Shown in pieces: positions 1-4,771 of a DNA stretch of 5,427 nucleotides (its first letter is position 1; every line of letters begins with the position of its first letter). This DNA is from an uncultured Oscillospiraceae bacterium (GTDB taxonomy: Bacteria > Bacillota_A > Clostridia > Oscillospirales > Oscillospiraceae). The stretch spans positions 1-5,427 of the forward strand of contig CAAEOU010000358.1 of assembly GCA_900757695.1 (NCBI GenBank), read 5' to 3'. The notes beneath the pieces were generated by a model. That model did not search any database, had not been told where the DNA came from, and saw only the letters and a list, made by a program, of their open reading frames with translations. Both the position numbers and the translations under genes were made by a program.

Positions 1-1086
1 AACCAGATTCCGCAGATATGCGATAAACTCTGTACCGGAATGTTCCAGCTCCTGCGTCAGCTCCGTATAGGAATCCATTAGATACCGATAGAGCTCCTCC
101 GGGACGGTAAAGGTCAGGTCATTTTCAAAAACATGGGTTTCTATGTTGGAAAAACTACAGTGCAGGAGCGCTTTGGTGCGCCCAGCGCGTGCCGCTTCCT
201 TTTGCATCCGTCCGGCAAGGCAGCTTTCACCGGAAAAGCCTCGATACAGTGCATCCAGTTCCTCCAGCAACTGAAGATTTTTGCTTTCCACAAGGTTCAA
301 AACGCCGCCGGGTTTTAGGGAGGTGTGCAGTTTCTCTATGGTTTCAACAGGATGCTCCAACTGACTGAGCAAATACGCCATTAGGATCTGATCGTATTTT
401 TCAGAAGTGCTGAGAGCTTCAACGTCCTGAGGCCAGAAGGAGAACAAAGCACCGGATGGAGATGTATTCTGCTGCTCATGATAGAGGGTTTCAAGTTTTT
501 TCAGGTTGCCGGGGTGGATGTCATAGAGATCCACATGCAGATCCTCTGGGATGCGGCTCCAGTTCTGGCGCCAGATCATACCAATGCCGCAGCCTGCGTC
601 CAGAATTTTTTCACCGGACTTTAATTGCATGCGATCAAATTCCCATGGATACAGGCGGCCGGAACCGTTCCTTTCATAAGTCCAATAGGCCCGGGCGGAA
701 TGGTTGATTTTTCGCACCAGCGCCATGGAGCGTGCCAAGGTATCCGGGTCTGCGGTATCGGACTGCTGTAATTCATCGAGCATATTGACGATCTCAGAGA
801 GCTGTTCGATCCGCTGGGTGATAAGCTGCTTCTGATCCTGCAAAAGCTGCCATAGATCCTTAGGCGCAGTCATTTCCAGTGTGTCACGAATTTCACCCAG
901 GGAAAAGCCTGCGAATTTTAGCATGGAGATGCGCTGCATTTTCAGGAGCGCATCGCTGTCGTATAACCGATAGCCCTCGGGGGTCCGGCTGGCAGGGCGC
1001 AGGAGGCCCTTCTGATCATAATAACGGATGGTTCTGGGGGTGACGCCGGCAAGAGATGCCAGTTCACTGGGCGTATACTGCTTCAT
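1..1086 (-). CDS. MerR-family regulator fused to a class I SAM-dependent methyltransferase (C-terminus cut by window edge)
   Basis: The 362 visible codons stay open to the left edge, so the end of the protein is missing. Residues 1-70 are a MerR winged helix-turn-helix: the start MKQYTPSELASLAGVTPRTI is followed by RYYDQKGLLRP and GYRLY. A helical stretch at about 75-110, rich in Gln, Glu and Leu, fits the usual MerR dimerisation coil. Where MerR proteins normally carry a small effector domain, residues 155-270 instead form a methyltransferase fold: motif I DAGCGIG at 163-169, an acidic loop VDLYDIHPGN at 185-194, and YDQILMAYLL followed by LKPGGVL at 231-263. Residues 270-362 are a helical tail as seen in small-molecule methyltransferases. 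The start is fixed by GGAGG (1094-1098) 7 nt upstream of ATG. From the family, the N-domain binds a dyad inside a long-spacer promoter. That SAM or a methylated substrate is the effector is inference. The preceding udk is separated by a terminator, so this is an independent transcript. Confidence 0.9.
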   Translation of the reverse strand, partial: MKQYTPSELASLAGVTPRTIRYYDQKGLLRPASRTPEGYRLYDSDALLKMQRISMLKFAGFSLGEIRDTLEMTAPKDLWQLLQDQKQLITQRIEQLSEIVNMLDELQQSDTADPDTLARSMALVRKINHSARAYWTYERNGSGRLYPWEFDRMQLKSGEKILDAGCGIGMIWRQNWSRIPEDLHVDLYDIHPGNLKKLETLYHEQQNTSPSGALFSFWPQDVEALSTSEKYDQILMAYLLSQLEHPVETIEKLHTSLKPGGVLNLVESKNLQLLEELDALYRGFSGESCLAGRMQKEAARAGRTKALLHCSFSNIETHVFENDLTFTVPEELYRYLMDSYTELTQELEHSGTEFIAYLRNLV

Positions 1087-1127
1087 GGTGATTCCTCCAA
1101 TTTTTAGATTCAGGGCCCTGTGATGAC

Positions 1128-1158
1128 AGTATAAGGGTTGACGCTGCGTCAATGTCAA
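1128..1158 (-). promoter_or_regulatory. MerR-type promoter and operator of the MerR-methyltransferase gene
   Basis: On the minus strand a perfect -35 TTGACA (1158-1153) is followed by a 19-bp spacer and -10 TATACT (1133-1128). The spacer holds a perfect 15-bp palindrome, TTGACGCAGCGTCAA (1152-1138), with 7-bp arms around one central base. An overlong 19-bp spacer carrying a dyad is the hallmark of promoters that MerR-family proteins activate by DNA distortion. The start point would be near 1121, giving a leader of about 35 nt. Since it precedes the MerR gene itself, autoregulation is the natural reading; that step is inference. Confidence 0.87.
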
Positions 1159-1169
1159 GAGGTTTTTGC

Positions 1170-1208
1170 AAAAAAGATTGGCTGTACCGGAAAACCGATA
1201 CAGCCAAT
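1170..1208 (-). terminator. Intrinsic terminator of udk
   Basis: Read on the minus strand, a 14-bp stem (10 perfect pairs ATTGGCTGTA/TACAGCCAAT, then TCGG/CCGG with one T-G wobble) closes a TTTT loop and is followed by C and six T (1175-1170). It begins 7 nt after the udk stop codon. There is no T-run on the other side, so it works in the minus direction only. It isolates the downstream MerR-methyltransferase promoter, whose -35 lies 11 bp beyond. Confidence 0.93.
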
Positions 1209-1215
1209 GAAGTGC

Positions 1216-1827
1216 TTACAGCTTTGTTTTCAGATACTCAATCAGCATATCTATGCCAATGGAATTCTCGCCGCCCCATGGGATGATGATATCAGCGGTA
1301 TACTTGGTCGGCTCTACATATCTATCGTGCATGGGCTTTACAGTATCCCGGTACTGTGTGATCACGGATTCAATGCTCCGGCCACGCTCCAGCGTATCCC
1401 GGGAGATCCGTCGCATGATCCGCTCATCGGCATCGGTATCCACAAAGACCTTGAGGTCCATAAGACTGCGGAGCTTTTCGATTTCCAGTACCAGAATCCC
1501 TTCCAGAAGAATGATGGAATGGGGATGTACGGTGACGGTTTCAAGACTGCGGTTATGGATCGTATAGTCATATACCGGACGCTGGATGCTCTGACCGTTT
1601 TTCAGCTTCAGTACGTCCTCATAGAGCCGCTGCGTATCAAAGGAGTCAGGATGGTCATAGTTCAGCTGGGTGCGCTCCTCGTACGTCATGTTGTTGTGGG
1701 GGAGATAGTAGCTGTCATGGCCGATGACCTCGATCTGATCTCCAAAGTACTGCCGAACCTGCTCTACGATGGTGGTTTTTCCGGAGGCGGAGCCGCCTGC
1801 AACGCCCACTACATAGACCTTTCCCAT
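1216..1827 (-). CDS. udk: Uridine kinase (uridine/cytidine monophosphokinase)
   Basis: This cytoplasmic pyrimidine-salvage enzyme phosphorylates uridine (and usually cytidine) with ATP or GTP to give UMP or CMP. The 203-residue product is close to the usual bacterial length of about 205-215. Visible signatures are the P-loop GGSASGKT (11-18), the nucleoside-binding and catalytic segment HDSYY (37-41, Asp38), NYDHPDSFD (56-64), PVYDYTIHNR (84-93), ILLEGILVL (106-114) and the Arg-rich lid RRISRDTLERGR (139-150), ending with DIIIPWGGEN. An in-frame GTG lies 14 codons upstream at 1869, but the ATG at 1827 has a strong GGAAGGAG site (1836-1843) 8 nt before it, so the ATG is chosen. The gene is divergent from the flippase gene, has its own terminator and appears monocistronic. 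No missing key residues were noticed. Confidence 0.96.
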   Translation of the reverse strand: MGKVYVVGVAGGSASGKTTIVEQVRQYFGDQIEVIGHDSYYLPHNNMTYEERTQLNYDHPDSFDTQRLYEDVLKLKNGQSIQRPVYDYTIHNRSLETVTVHPHSIILLEGILVLEIEKLRSLMDLKVFVDTDADERIMRRISRDTLERGRSIESVITQYRDTVKPMHDRYVEPTKYTADIIIPWGGENSIGIDMLIEYLKTKL

Positions 1828-1845
1828 AATGCTTTCTCCTTCCTG

Positions 1846-1878
1846 TGCGGCCCGGGATATTGCTTCCACAAAGCCGCA
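1846..1878 (-). repeat. Inverted repeat (possible hairpin) in the udk leader
   Basis: In the minus-strand leader, TGCGGC (1878-1873) can pair with GCCGCA (1851-1846) across a 21-nt loop, and one more T-G pair extends the stem inward. The 3' arm ends 2 nt before the udk ribosome binding site. The stem is short and the loop long, so a regulatory role is only a possibility. Confidence 0.3.
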
Positions 1879-1892
1879 GATCTCTTTCCTCA

Positions 1893-1921
1893 GTCATAGC
1901 AGATATGCTTGTGGAAATCAA
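1893..1921 (-). promoter_or_regulatory. Candidate sigma-A promoter of udk
   Basis: On the minus strand, TTGATT (1921-1916) and TATGAC (1898-1893) are 17 bp apart, with TGC directly before the -10, giving an extended -10 element. Each hexamer matches the consensus at four of six positions. The start would be near 1886, leaving a leader of about 59 nt. The spacing and extended -10 make it plausible but not certain. Confidence 0.4.
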
Positions 1922-1963
1922 TTGGTATTTGCACATAGCCCGAGGAAACACGGAATAAGATGG

Positions 1964-1973
1964 AAGGGAGGTG
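1964..1973 (+). promoter_or_regulatory. Ribosome binding site that sets the flippase start
   Basis: AAGGGAGGTG is a near-perfect complement to the end of 16S rRNA and lies 6 nt before ATG 1980. An alternative in-frame GTG at 1971 is part of this Shine-Dalgarno sequence itself and cannot be the start, so the protein begins MGEKMPLRRD. No convincing sigma-A promoter was found on this strand between 1828 and 1963. Confidence 0.85.
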
Positions 1974-1979
1974 GACAGC

Positions 1980-3500
1980 ATGGGAGAAAAAATGCCCTTG
2001 CGCCGAGATTCGATGTTCTATGGCGCCATGCTGCTGACTGCGGGGAGCTTGGGCCTTCGGCTGGTGCAGATGGCGTTTCAGGTTTATATCTCCGGGGTAA
2101 TGGGTGCTGCGGGACTGGGGCGAATGCAGCTGATTATGACCATTGGGGGATTTTGTGCCATTCTGGCCTCCGGCGGTGTACGGATTGCTGTGACCTATCT
2201 CACTGCACGGGAGGCGGGAATGGATCATCCATCGGGCGTCCGGTCTGCGGTACGGTGCTGCGGACTCTATGGGGGCGTGCTGAGCCTTTTCGTGGCCGGT
2301 GCGCTGCTGCTTCTGTCGGACAAGCTGGCGGTGTGGTGGGTGGAGGATCCCAGCGCCGCAGTTCCGCTGCGGATCTTCGGCGTATTTCTTCCGGTAACCG
2401 TGGAATGGTCGGTGCTGGCTGGATATTACACGGCGGCAGGCAGGATCACGGAACTGGTGGGACTGGAATTCTTTGAACGCCTGTCCTCCATTGTGCTGGT
2501 GGTTCTGGGGATCAGCTTTACCGCGATCGATCCCTGCACGGTGATCTTCCTTGGATCTTCTCTGGCAACGGCCATGAGCTTTTGCATCCTTCTGGTGCGA
2601 TATTATAAAACAGTATGGCACATTGCCCCTGCGGAGGGAACTGCCATGATGCTGCGTCTGATCAAGGTCAGCGTTCCGCTGGGGCTCAACGATATCCTGC
2701 GAAGCGGACTTGGAACTGTGGAAAATATTCTGGTGCCAAAAGGACTCCGCATGGGCGGACAGAATGGTGAAGCGGCCATTGCGGCCTATGGAACGGTCTG
2801 TGGTATGGTGTTTCCCGTCATTACCTTTCCCAGCGTGATCCTCTACTCCATCAGTGATCTCCTGGTGCCGGAGATGGCCCGGTGTCAGGCAAAGGGCAGG
2901 GGAGAACGGGTGCGGTTCCTGGCGGACAAGTGCCTGAGGCTGACGGTATTTCTGGCGGCAGGAGCGGCAGGCCTTGGCCTTGGGCTGGGGATCGAAATGG
3001 GATATTTGCTGTTTTCCAGCAGGCAGGCGGGGGAGTACATCTGTGTTTTCTCACTGCTGGTGCTGATGCTGTACCCGGACGCAATTACCGATGGAATGCT
3101 CAAAGGGCTGGGTCAACAGATCCATTCGGTACGGTATAATACCCTGACATCGTTTTTGGATGTGGCGATGCTGGCGGTGCTGCTGCCCAGAAATGGAATG
3201 GGTGGATTTTTATGTGCCTTTACGGTCAGCCATGGAATCAATTTCTATTTATCCCTGTGCAGGCTTATGCAGGTGACAGGCTATCGGCCAAAGTTTCATG
3301 GTACGCTGAAAGCGGCGCTCTGCTGCTGCTTGGGACTGATTGCTCTGCACTTTTTTCCAAGACCGGCGGGGCTGCTGGGAACGCTGCTGGGAGCCGGAAT
3401 ATTTTTGCTGGTCTATGGCCTGTCACTGCTGGGCACAGGCGCACTGAGCCGGGGTGATCTTCGCTGGCTGAGCGGAATGATGAGAAGAAAAACTGCCTGA
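1980..3500 (+). CDS. SpoVB-like polysaccharide/lipid-linked oligosaccharide flippase family membrane protein
   Basis: The 506-residue product is almost entirely hydrophobic segments joined by short basic loops, as expected for the 12-14-helix MOP (MATE-like) flippase superfamily; B. subtilis SpoVB is of similar length. After a short basic N-terminus (MGEKMPLRRD), helix 1 spans about 11-35 and includes LGLRLVQMAFQVYISGVMGAAGLGRMQ, the first-helix/loop pattern typical of SpoVB and related stage V proteins. The second half repeats the theme with KVSVPLGLNDILRSGLGTVENILVPKGL (229-256), FPSVILYSISDLLVPEMAR (283-301) and the YPDAITDGMLKGLGQQ loop (365-380). Such proteins move undecaprenyl-linked sugars or peptidoglycan precursors across the membrane; SpoVB itself is needed for spore cortex. 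The family has many paralogs, so the cargo and any link to sporulation are not settled by sequence. The gene is divergent from udk and convergent with the SIS gene. Its last codons and stop fall inside the opposing terminator. Confidence 0.85.
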   Translation: MGEKMPLRRDSMFYGAMLLTAGSLGLRLVQMAFQVYISGVMGAAGLGRMQLIMTIGGFCAILASGGVRIAVTYLTAREAGMDHPSGVRSAVRCCGLYGGVLSLFVAGALLLLSDKLAVWWVEDPSAAVPLRIFGVFLPVTVEWSVLAGYYTAAGRITELVGLEFFERLSSIVLVVLGISFTAIDPCTVIFLGSSLATAMSFCILLVRYYKTVWHIAPAEGTAMMLRLIKVSVPLGLNDILRSGLGTVENILVPKGLRMGGQNGEAAIAAYGTVCGMVFPVITFPSVILYSISDLLVPEMARCQAKGRGERVRFLADKCLRLTVFLAAGAAGLGLGLGIEMGYLLFSSRQAGEYICVFSLLVLMLYPDAITDGMLKGLGQQIHSVRYNTLTSFLDVAMLAVLLPRNGMGGFLCAFTVSHGINFYLSLCRLMQVTGYRPKFHGTLKAALCCCLGLIALHFFPRPAGLLGTLLGAGIFLLVYGLSLLGTGALSRGDLRWLSGMMRRKTA

Positions 3501-3517
3501 CCGAAATGGTCAGGCAG
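3484..3517 (-). terminator. Intrinsic terminator of the FrlB-family gene, overlapping the flippase 3' end
   Basis: A perfect 10-bp stem, CTGCCTGACC (3493-3502) with GGTCAGGCAG (3508-3517), encloses a 5-nt loop. Read on the minus strand it is followed by TTTTTCTTCT (3492-3483), a good U-tract, and it starts 19 nt after the deglycase stop codon. In the plus direction the hairpin is followed by CTGTGATTTC, a poor U-tract, so it would end flippase transcripts weakly at best. The flippase TGA (3498-3500) is inside the left arm, and the U-tract is read on the other strand as the codons for its terminal Arg-Arg-Lys. Confidence 0.88.
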
Positions 3518-3536
3518 CTGTGATTTCAGGGATAAA

Positions 3537-4514
3537 TCAGTATTCCACAACACCCATATAGCGGCGCATGGACAGGGGGTGACGGCGGGTATAATCCAGT
3601 GCATCCCGATAGGTGCAGGCCATCTTATAGAACAGGGAGCAGTTAAAGTATTCCGCAACGGAGGGATCCAGATCCTCAAGACCCAGCTCCATGGCATCGA
3701 TCACTTCGGTGTTGCCCTCGCCGGCATATTTCTTCAGGAAGACCTCGGCACGCTCGTCCAGCGCACGGGTCTTACCGGCGCTCTTCATGAGCACATAGGG
3801 AGTCTTGCCGTCGGTGACTTCAAAGGGGCCGTGGAAATACTCGCCGGAATGCAGATAGCAGCAGTGCATCCACTGCATCTCCATCAGAGAGCAGATGGCC
3901 ATGGCATAGGCCTGAGAGAAGGCAGCGCCGGAGCCGAGAATGTAGAGCATGGGGGTGTCATGATGGGCCTCGGCAAAGAGCCATGCGGCGTTCTGTACCT
4001 TGTCCTTGGCAGACTTCAGAATGTCATCCATTTTGGTGAGGCTTTCGTCCATGGCGTCATACAGAGCGTAGTTGGGATCGGTCTGCTGAAGCAGCTCGTT
4101 GAGCAGCTCCAATACCTTGCCCTCGGGCTTTTCACGGGTGGGGACATCATCGCCCCAATCATAGATCCAACTGTAGTAGCCGGGGAGATCTTTATCGATC
4201 TTGGAGCCCTTCTTGAATGTCATGGTGATGACTGCGGCACCCTCGTCATAAGCAAACTGGGCGGCCTTTACAGACTCGGCAGTACCGCCGCTGTGGGAGC
4301 AGACGATCACAAGGCTGGTGTCGCCAAAGGCCTTGGGTGTAGCATGGAGAAACTCGTTGGCGTTCATCCAGAAGCTGCGGATAGAGGCAGACTCACACTG
4401 GAGGAAGTAGTAGCCGTTGTAGAGATCGGTGAGAGAGCCGCCGCAGGCAACGAAAAATACGTTGTGGATGACCTTCTTGGAAAGAATCTCCTGAATCGTT
4501 TTCTTGGAATTCAT
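3537..4514 (-). CDS. frlB: FrlB-family SIS-domain phosphosugar deglycase (fructoselysine-6-phosphate deglycase-like)
   Basis: This 325-residue cytoplasmic protein has two SIS (sugar isomerase) domains, about 15-130 and 170-310. The first holds FFVACGGS (20-27) and the phosphosugar loop SHSGGTAES (73-81). The second holds SLMEMQWMH (209-217), SGEYFHGPFE (223-232) and the terminal RRYMGVVEY. The last two blocks closely match E. coli FrlB (SGEFRHGPLE and RRYYGGLVEY). Glu212 and His228 keep the 16-residue spacing of the catalytic Glu/His pair of GlmS (E488/H504) and of the fructose-asparagine deglycase FraB. FrlB-type enzymes split a 6-phosphorylated Amadori product into a hexose 6-phosphate and a free amine or amino acid. 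The N-terminus is shorter than in E. coli FrlB (340 aa), but ATG 4514 has GGGAGG (4524-4529) 9 nt upstream. Substrate choice among fructoselysine, glucoselysine and fructose-asparagine phosphates cannot be read from sequence. The adjacent divergent amino-acid receptor supports the role. Confidence 0.82.
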   Translation of the reverse strand: MNSKKTIQEILSKKVIHNVFFVACGGSLTDLYNGYYFLQCESASIRSFWMNANEFLHATPKAFGDTSLVIVCSHSGGTAESVKAAQFAYDEGAAVITMTFKKGSKIDKDLPGYYSWIYDWGDDVPTREKPEGKVLELLNELLQQTDPNYALYDAMDESLTKMDDILKSAKDKVQNAAWLFAEAHHDTPMLYILGSGAAFSQAYAMAICSLMEMQWMHCCYLHSGEYFHGPFEVTDGKTPYVLMKSAGKTRALDERAEVFLKKYAGEGNTEVIDAMELGLEDLDPSVAEYFNCSLFYKMACTYRDALDYTRRHPLSMRRYMGVVEY

Positions 4515-4539
4515 GTTGAATAACCTCCCTGAAATGCAA

Positions 4540-4548
4540 TACGTTATA
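4540..4548 (-). repeat. Shared 9-mer TATAACGTA, copy in the deglycase leader
   Basis: TATAACGTA reads on the minus strand here and again on the plus strand at 4715-4723. Each copy lies just downstream of the predicted transcription start of its own gene, about +17 and +2 respectively, in matching orientation. This could be a half-operator for a common repressor, which is inference. In an AT-rich region a chance 9-mer match is possible. Confidence 0.35.
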
Positions 4549-4570
4549 AAACATCATATTAACTGAAGGT

Positions 4571-4579
4571 AGTATATCA
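4571..4579 (-). promoter_or_regulatory. Extended -10 promoter of the FrlB-family gene
   Basis: On the minus strand, TGATATACT is an extended -10 (TG-N-TATACT). At 16-18 bp upstream there is only a T-rich run with no good -35, which is common when the TG extension is present. Further upstream, plus-strand A-runs at about 4611-4626 could act as an UP-like element. The start would be near 4564, giving a leader of about 50 nt that contains one copy of the shared 9-mer TATAACGTA. Confidence 0.6.
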
Positions 4580-4620
4580 CGCACAAAGAGAAAAAGAAAG
4601 CCCCAAAGTGAAAAAAACAA

Positions 4621-4647
4621 AAAATTACATGATTATACGGTAATTTT
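4621..4647. repeat. 8-bp inverted repeat midway between the two divergent promoters
   Basis: AAAATTAC (4621-4628) and GTAATTTT (4640-4647) are perfect reverse complements around an 11-bp centre. A smaller palindrome, GTAATTTTAC, overlaps the right arm. The element lies roughly 60-90 bp upstream of both predicted start points, a position that would suit an activator shared by both genes. No U-tract pattern or coding potential suggests another role. AT-richness lowers the confidence. Confidence 0.4.
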
Positions 4648-4678
4648 ACAAATTCCATGGAAATATGCCAGCGACCTA

Positions 4679-4707
4679 TTGACATCAGCACTTCATTTGA
4701 TTAAAAT
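4679..4707 (+). promoter_or_regulatory. Sigma-A promoter of the ABC receptor gene
   Basis: A perfect -35 TTGACA (4679-4684) and -10 TAAAAT (4702-4707, five of six) are separated by the optimal 17 bp. Transcription would begin near 4714, giving a leader of about 58 nt that contains the 8-bp inverted repeat at 4720-4754. This is the best core promoter in the window. Confidence 0.8.
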
Positions 4708-4708
4708 A

Positions 4709-4738
4709 TGGTCATATAACGTACTAATACCTTATAAT
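4709..4738 (+). promoter_or_regulatory. Possible second promoter of the ABC receptor gene
   Basis: A perfect -10 TATAAT (4733-4738) has only a partial -35, TGGTCA (4709-4714, four of six), at 18 bp. Its start would fall near 4745, inside or beside the right arm of the flanking inverted repeat. It may be a weaker alternative start or a chance match in AT-rich DNA. Confidence 0.3.
4715..4723 (+). repeat. Shared 9-mer TATAACGTA, copy at the receptor transcript start
   Basis: This is the plus-strand partner of the minus-strand copy at 4540-4548. It begins at about +2 of the predicted receptor transcript and overlaps the left arm of the inverted repeat at 4720-4754 by four bases. The paired placement suggests coordinated control of the divergent genes, but there is no direct evidence. 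Confidence 0.35.
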
Positions 4739-4754
4739 AAATTCTGTTAGTACG
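4720..4754 (+). promoter_or_regulatory. Candidate operator or leader hairpin of the ABC receptor gene
   Basis: CGTACTAA (4720-4727) and TTAGTACG (4747-4754) are perfect 8-bp reverse complements separated by 19 bp that include TATAAT. Arm centres are 27 bp apart. The element covers about +7 to +41 of the transcript from the main promoter and ends just before the ribosome binding site (4758-4764). It could be a repressor site that also masks the second -10, or a leader hairpin next to the ribosome binding site. The sequence does not decide between these. Confidence 0.5.
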
Positions 4755-4771
4755 AGAGAGGCGGATTGACT

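Noticed and set aside
1827..1869. A longer uridine kinase start at GTG 1869
   Set aside because: The extra 14 residues are not typical of the family, and the strong Shine-Dalgarno site lies between that GTG and the ATG at 1827, which it serves.
1138..1899. A 253-codon plus-strand open frame opposite udk
   Set aside because: It lies almost wholly antisense to a clearly conserved uridine kinase with P-loop and family motifs, has no ribosome binding site of its own, and its product shows no recognisable domain.
1924..1951. A loose sigma-F-like pattern (GTATT, then GGAAACAC) upstream of the flippase
   Set aside because: The spacing and several positions differ from the consensus as I know it, so it is not strong enough to list as a promoter.
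1890..2621. A 243-codon minus-strand open frame covering the start of the flippase
   Set aside because: The predicted product is rich in His, Gln and Arg with no domain, and it overlaps the flippase gene and the udk promoter.
3493..3517. The same hairpin as an efficient bidirectional terminator
   Set aside because: The plus-strand sequence after the stem is CTGTGATTTC, which lacks the U-run needed for efficient release, so only the minus direction is called.
3579..4523. A 314-codon plus-strand open frame opposite the deglycase
   Set aside because: It mirrors the SIS-domain gene on the other strand. The minus-strand product has clear catalytic motifs, a strong ribosome binding site and a terminator, and the plus-strand one has none of these.
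4621..4647. The intergenic inverted repeat as a terminator
   Set aside because: The stem is entirely A/T apart from one G-C pair and lies upstream of both divergent genes, where no transcript needs to end.
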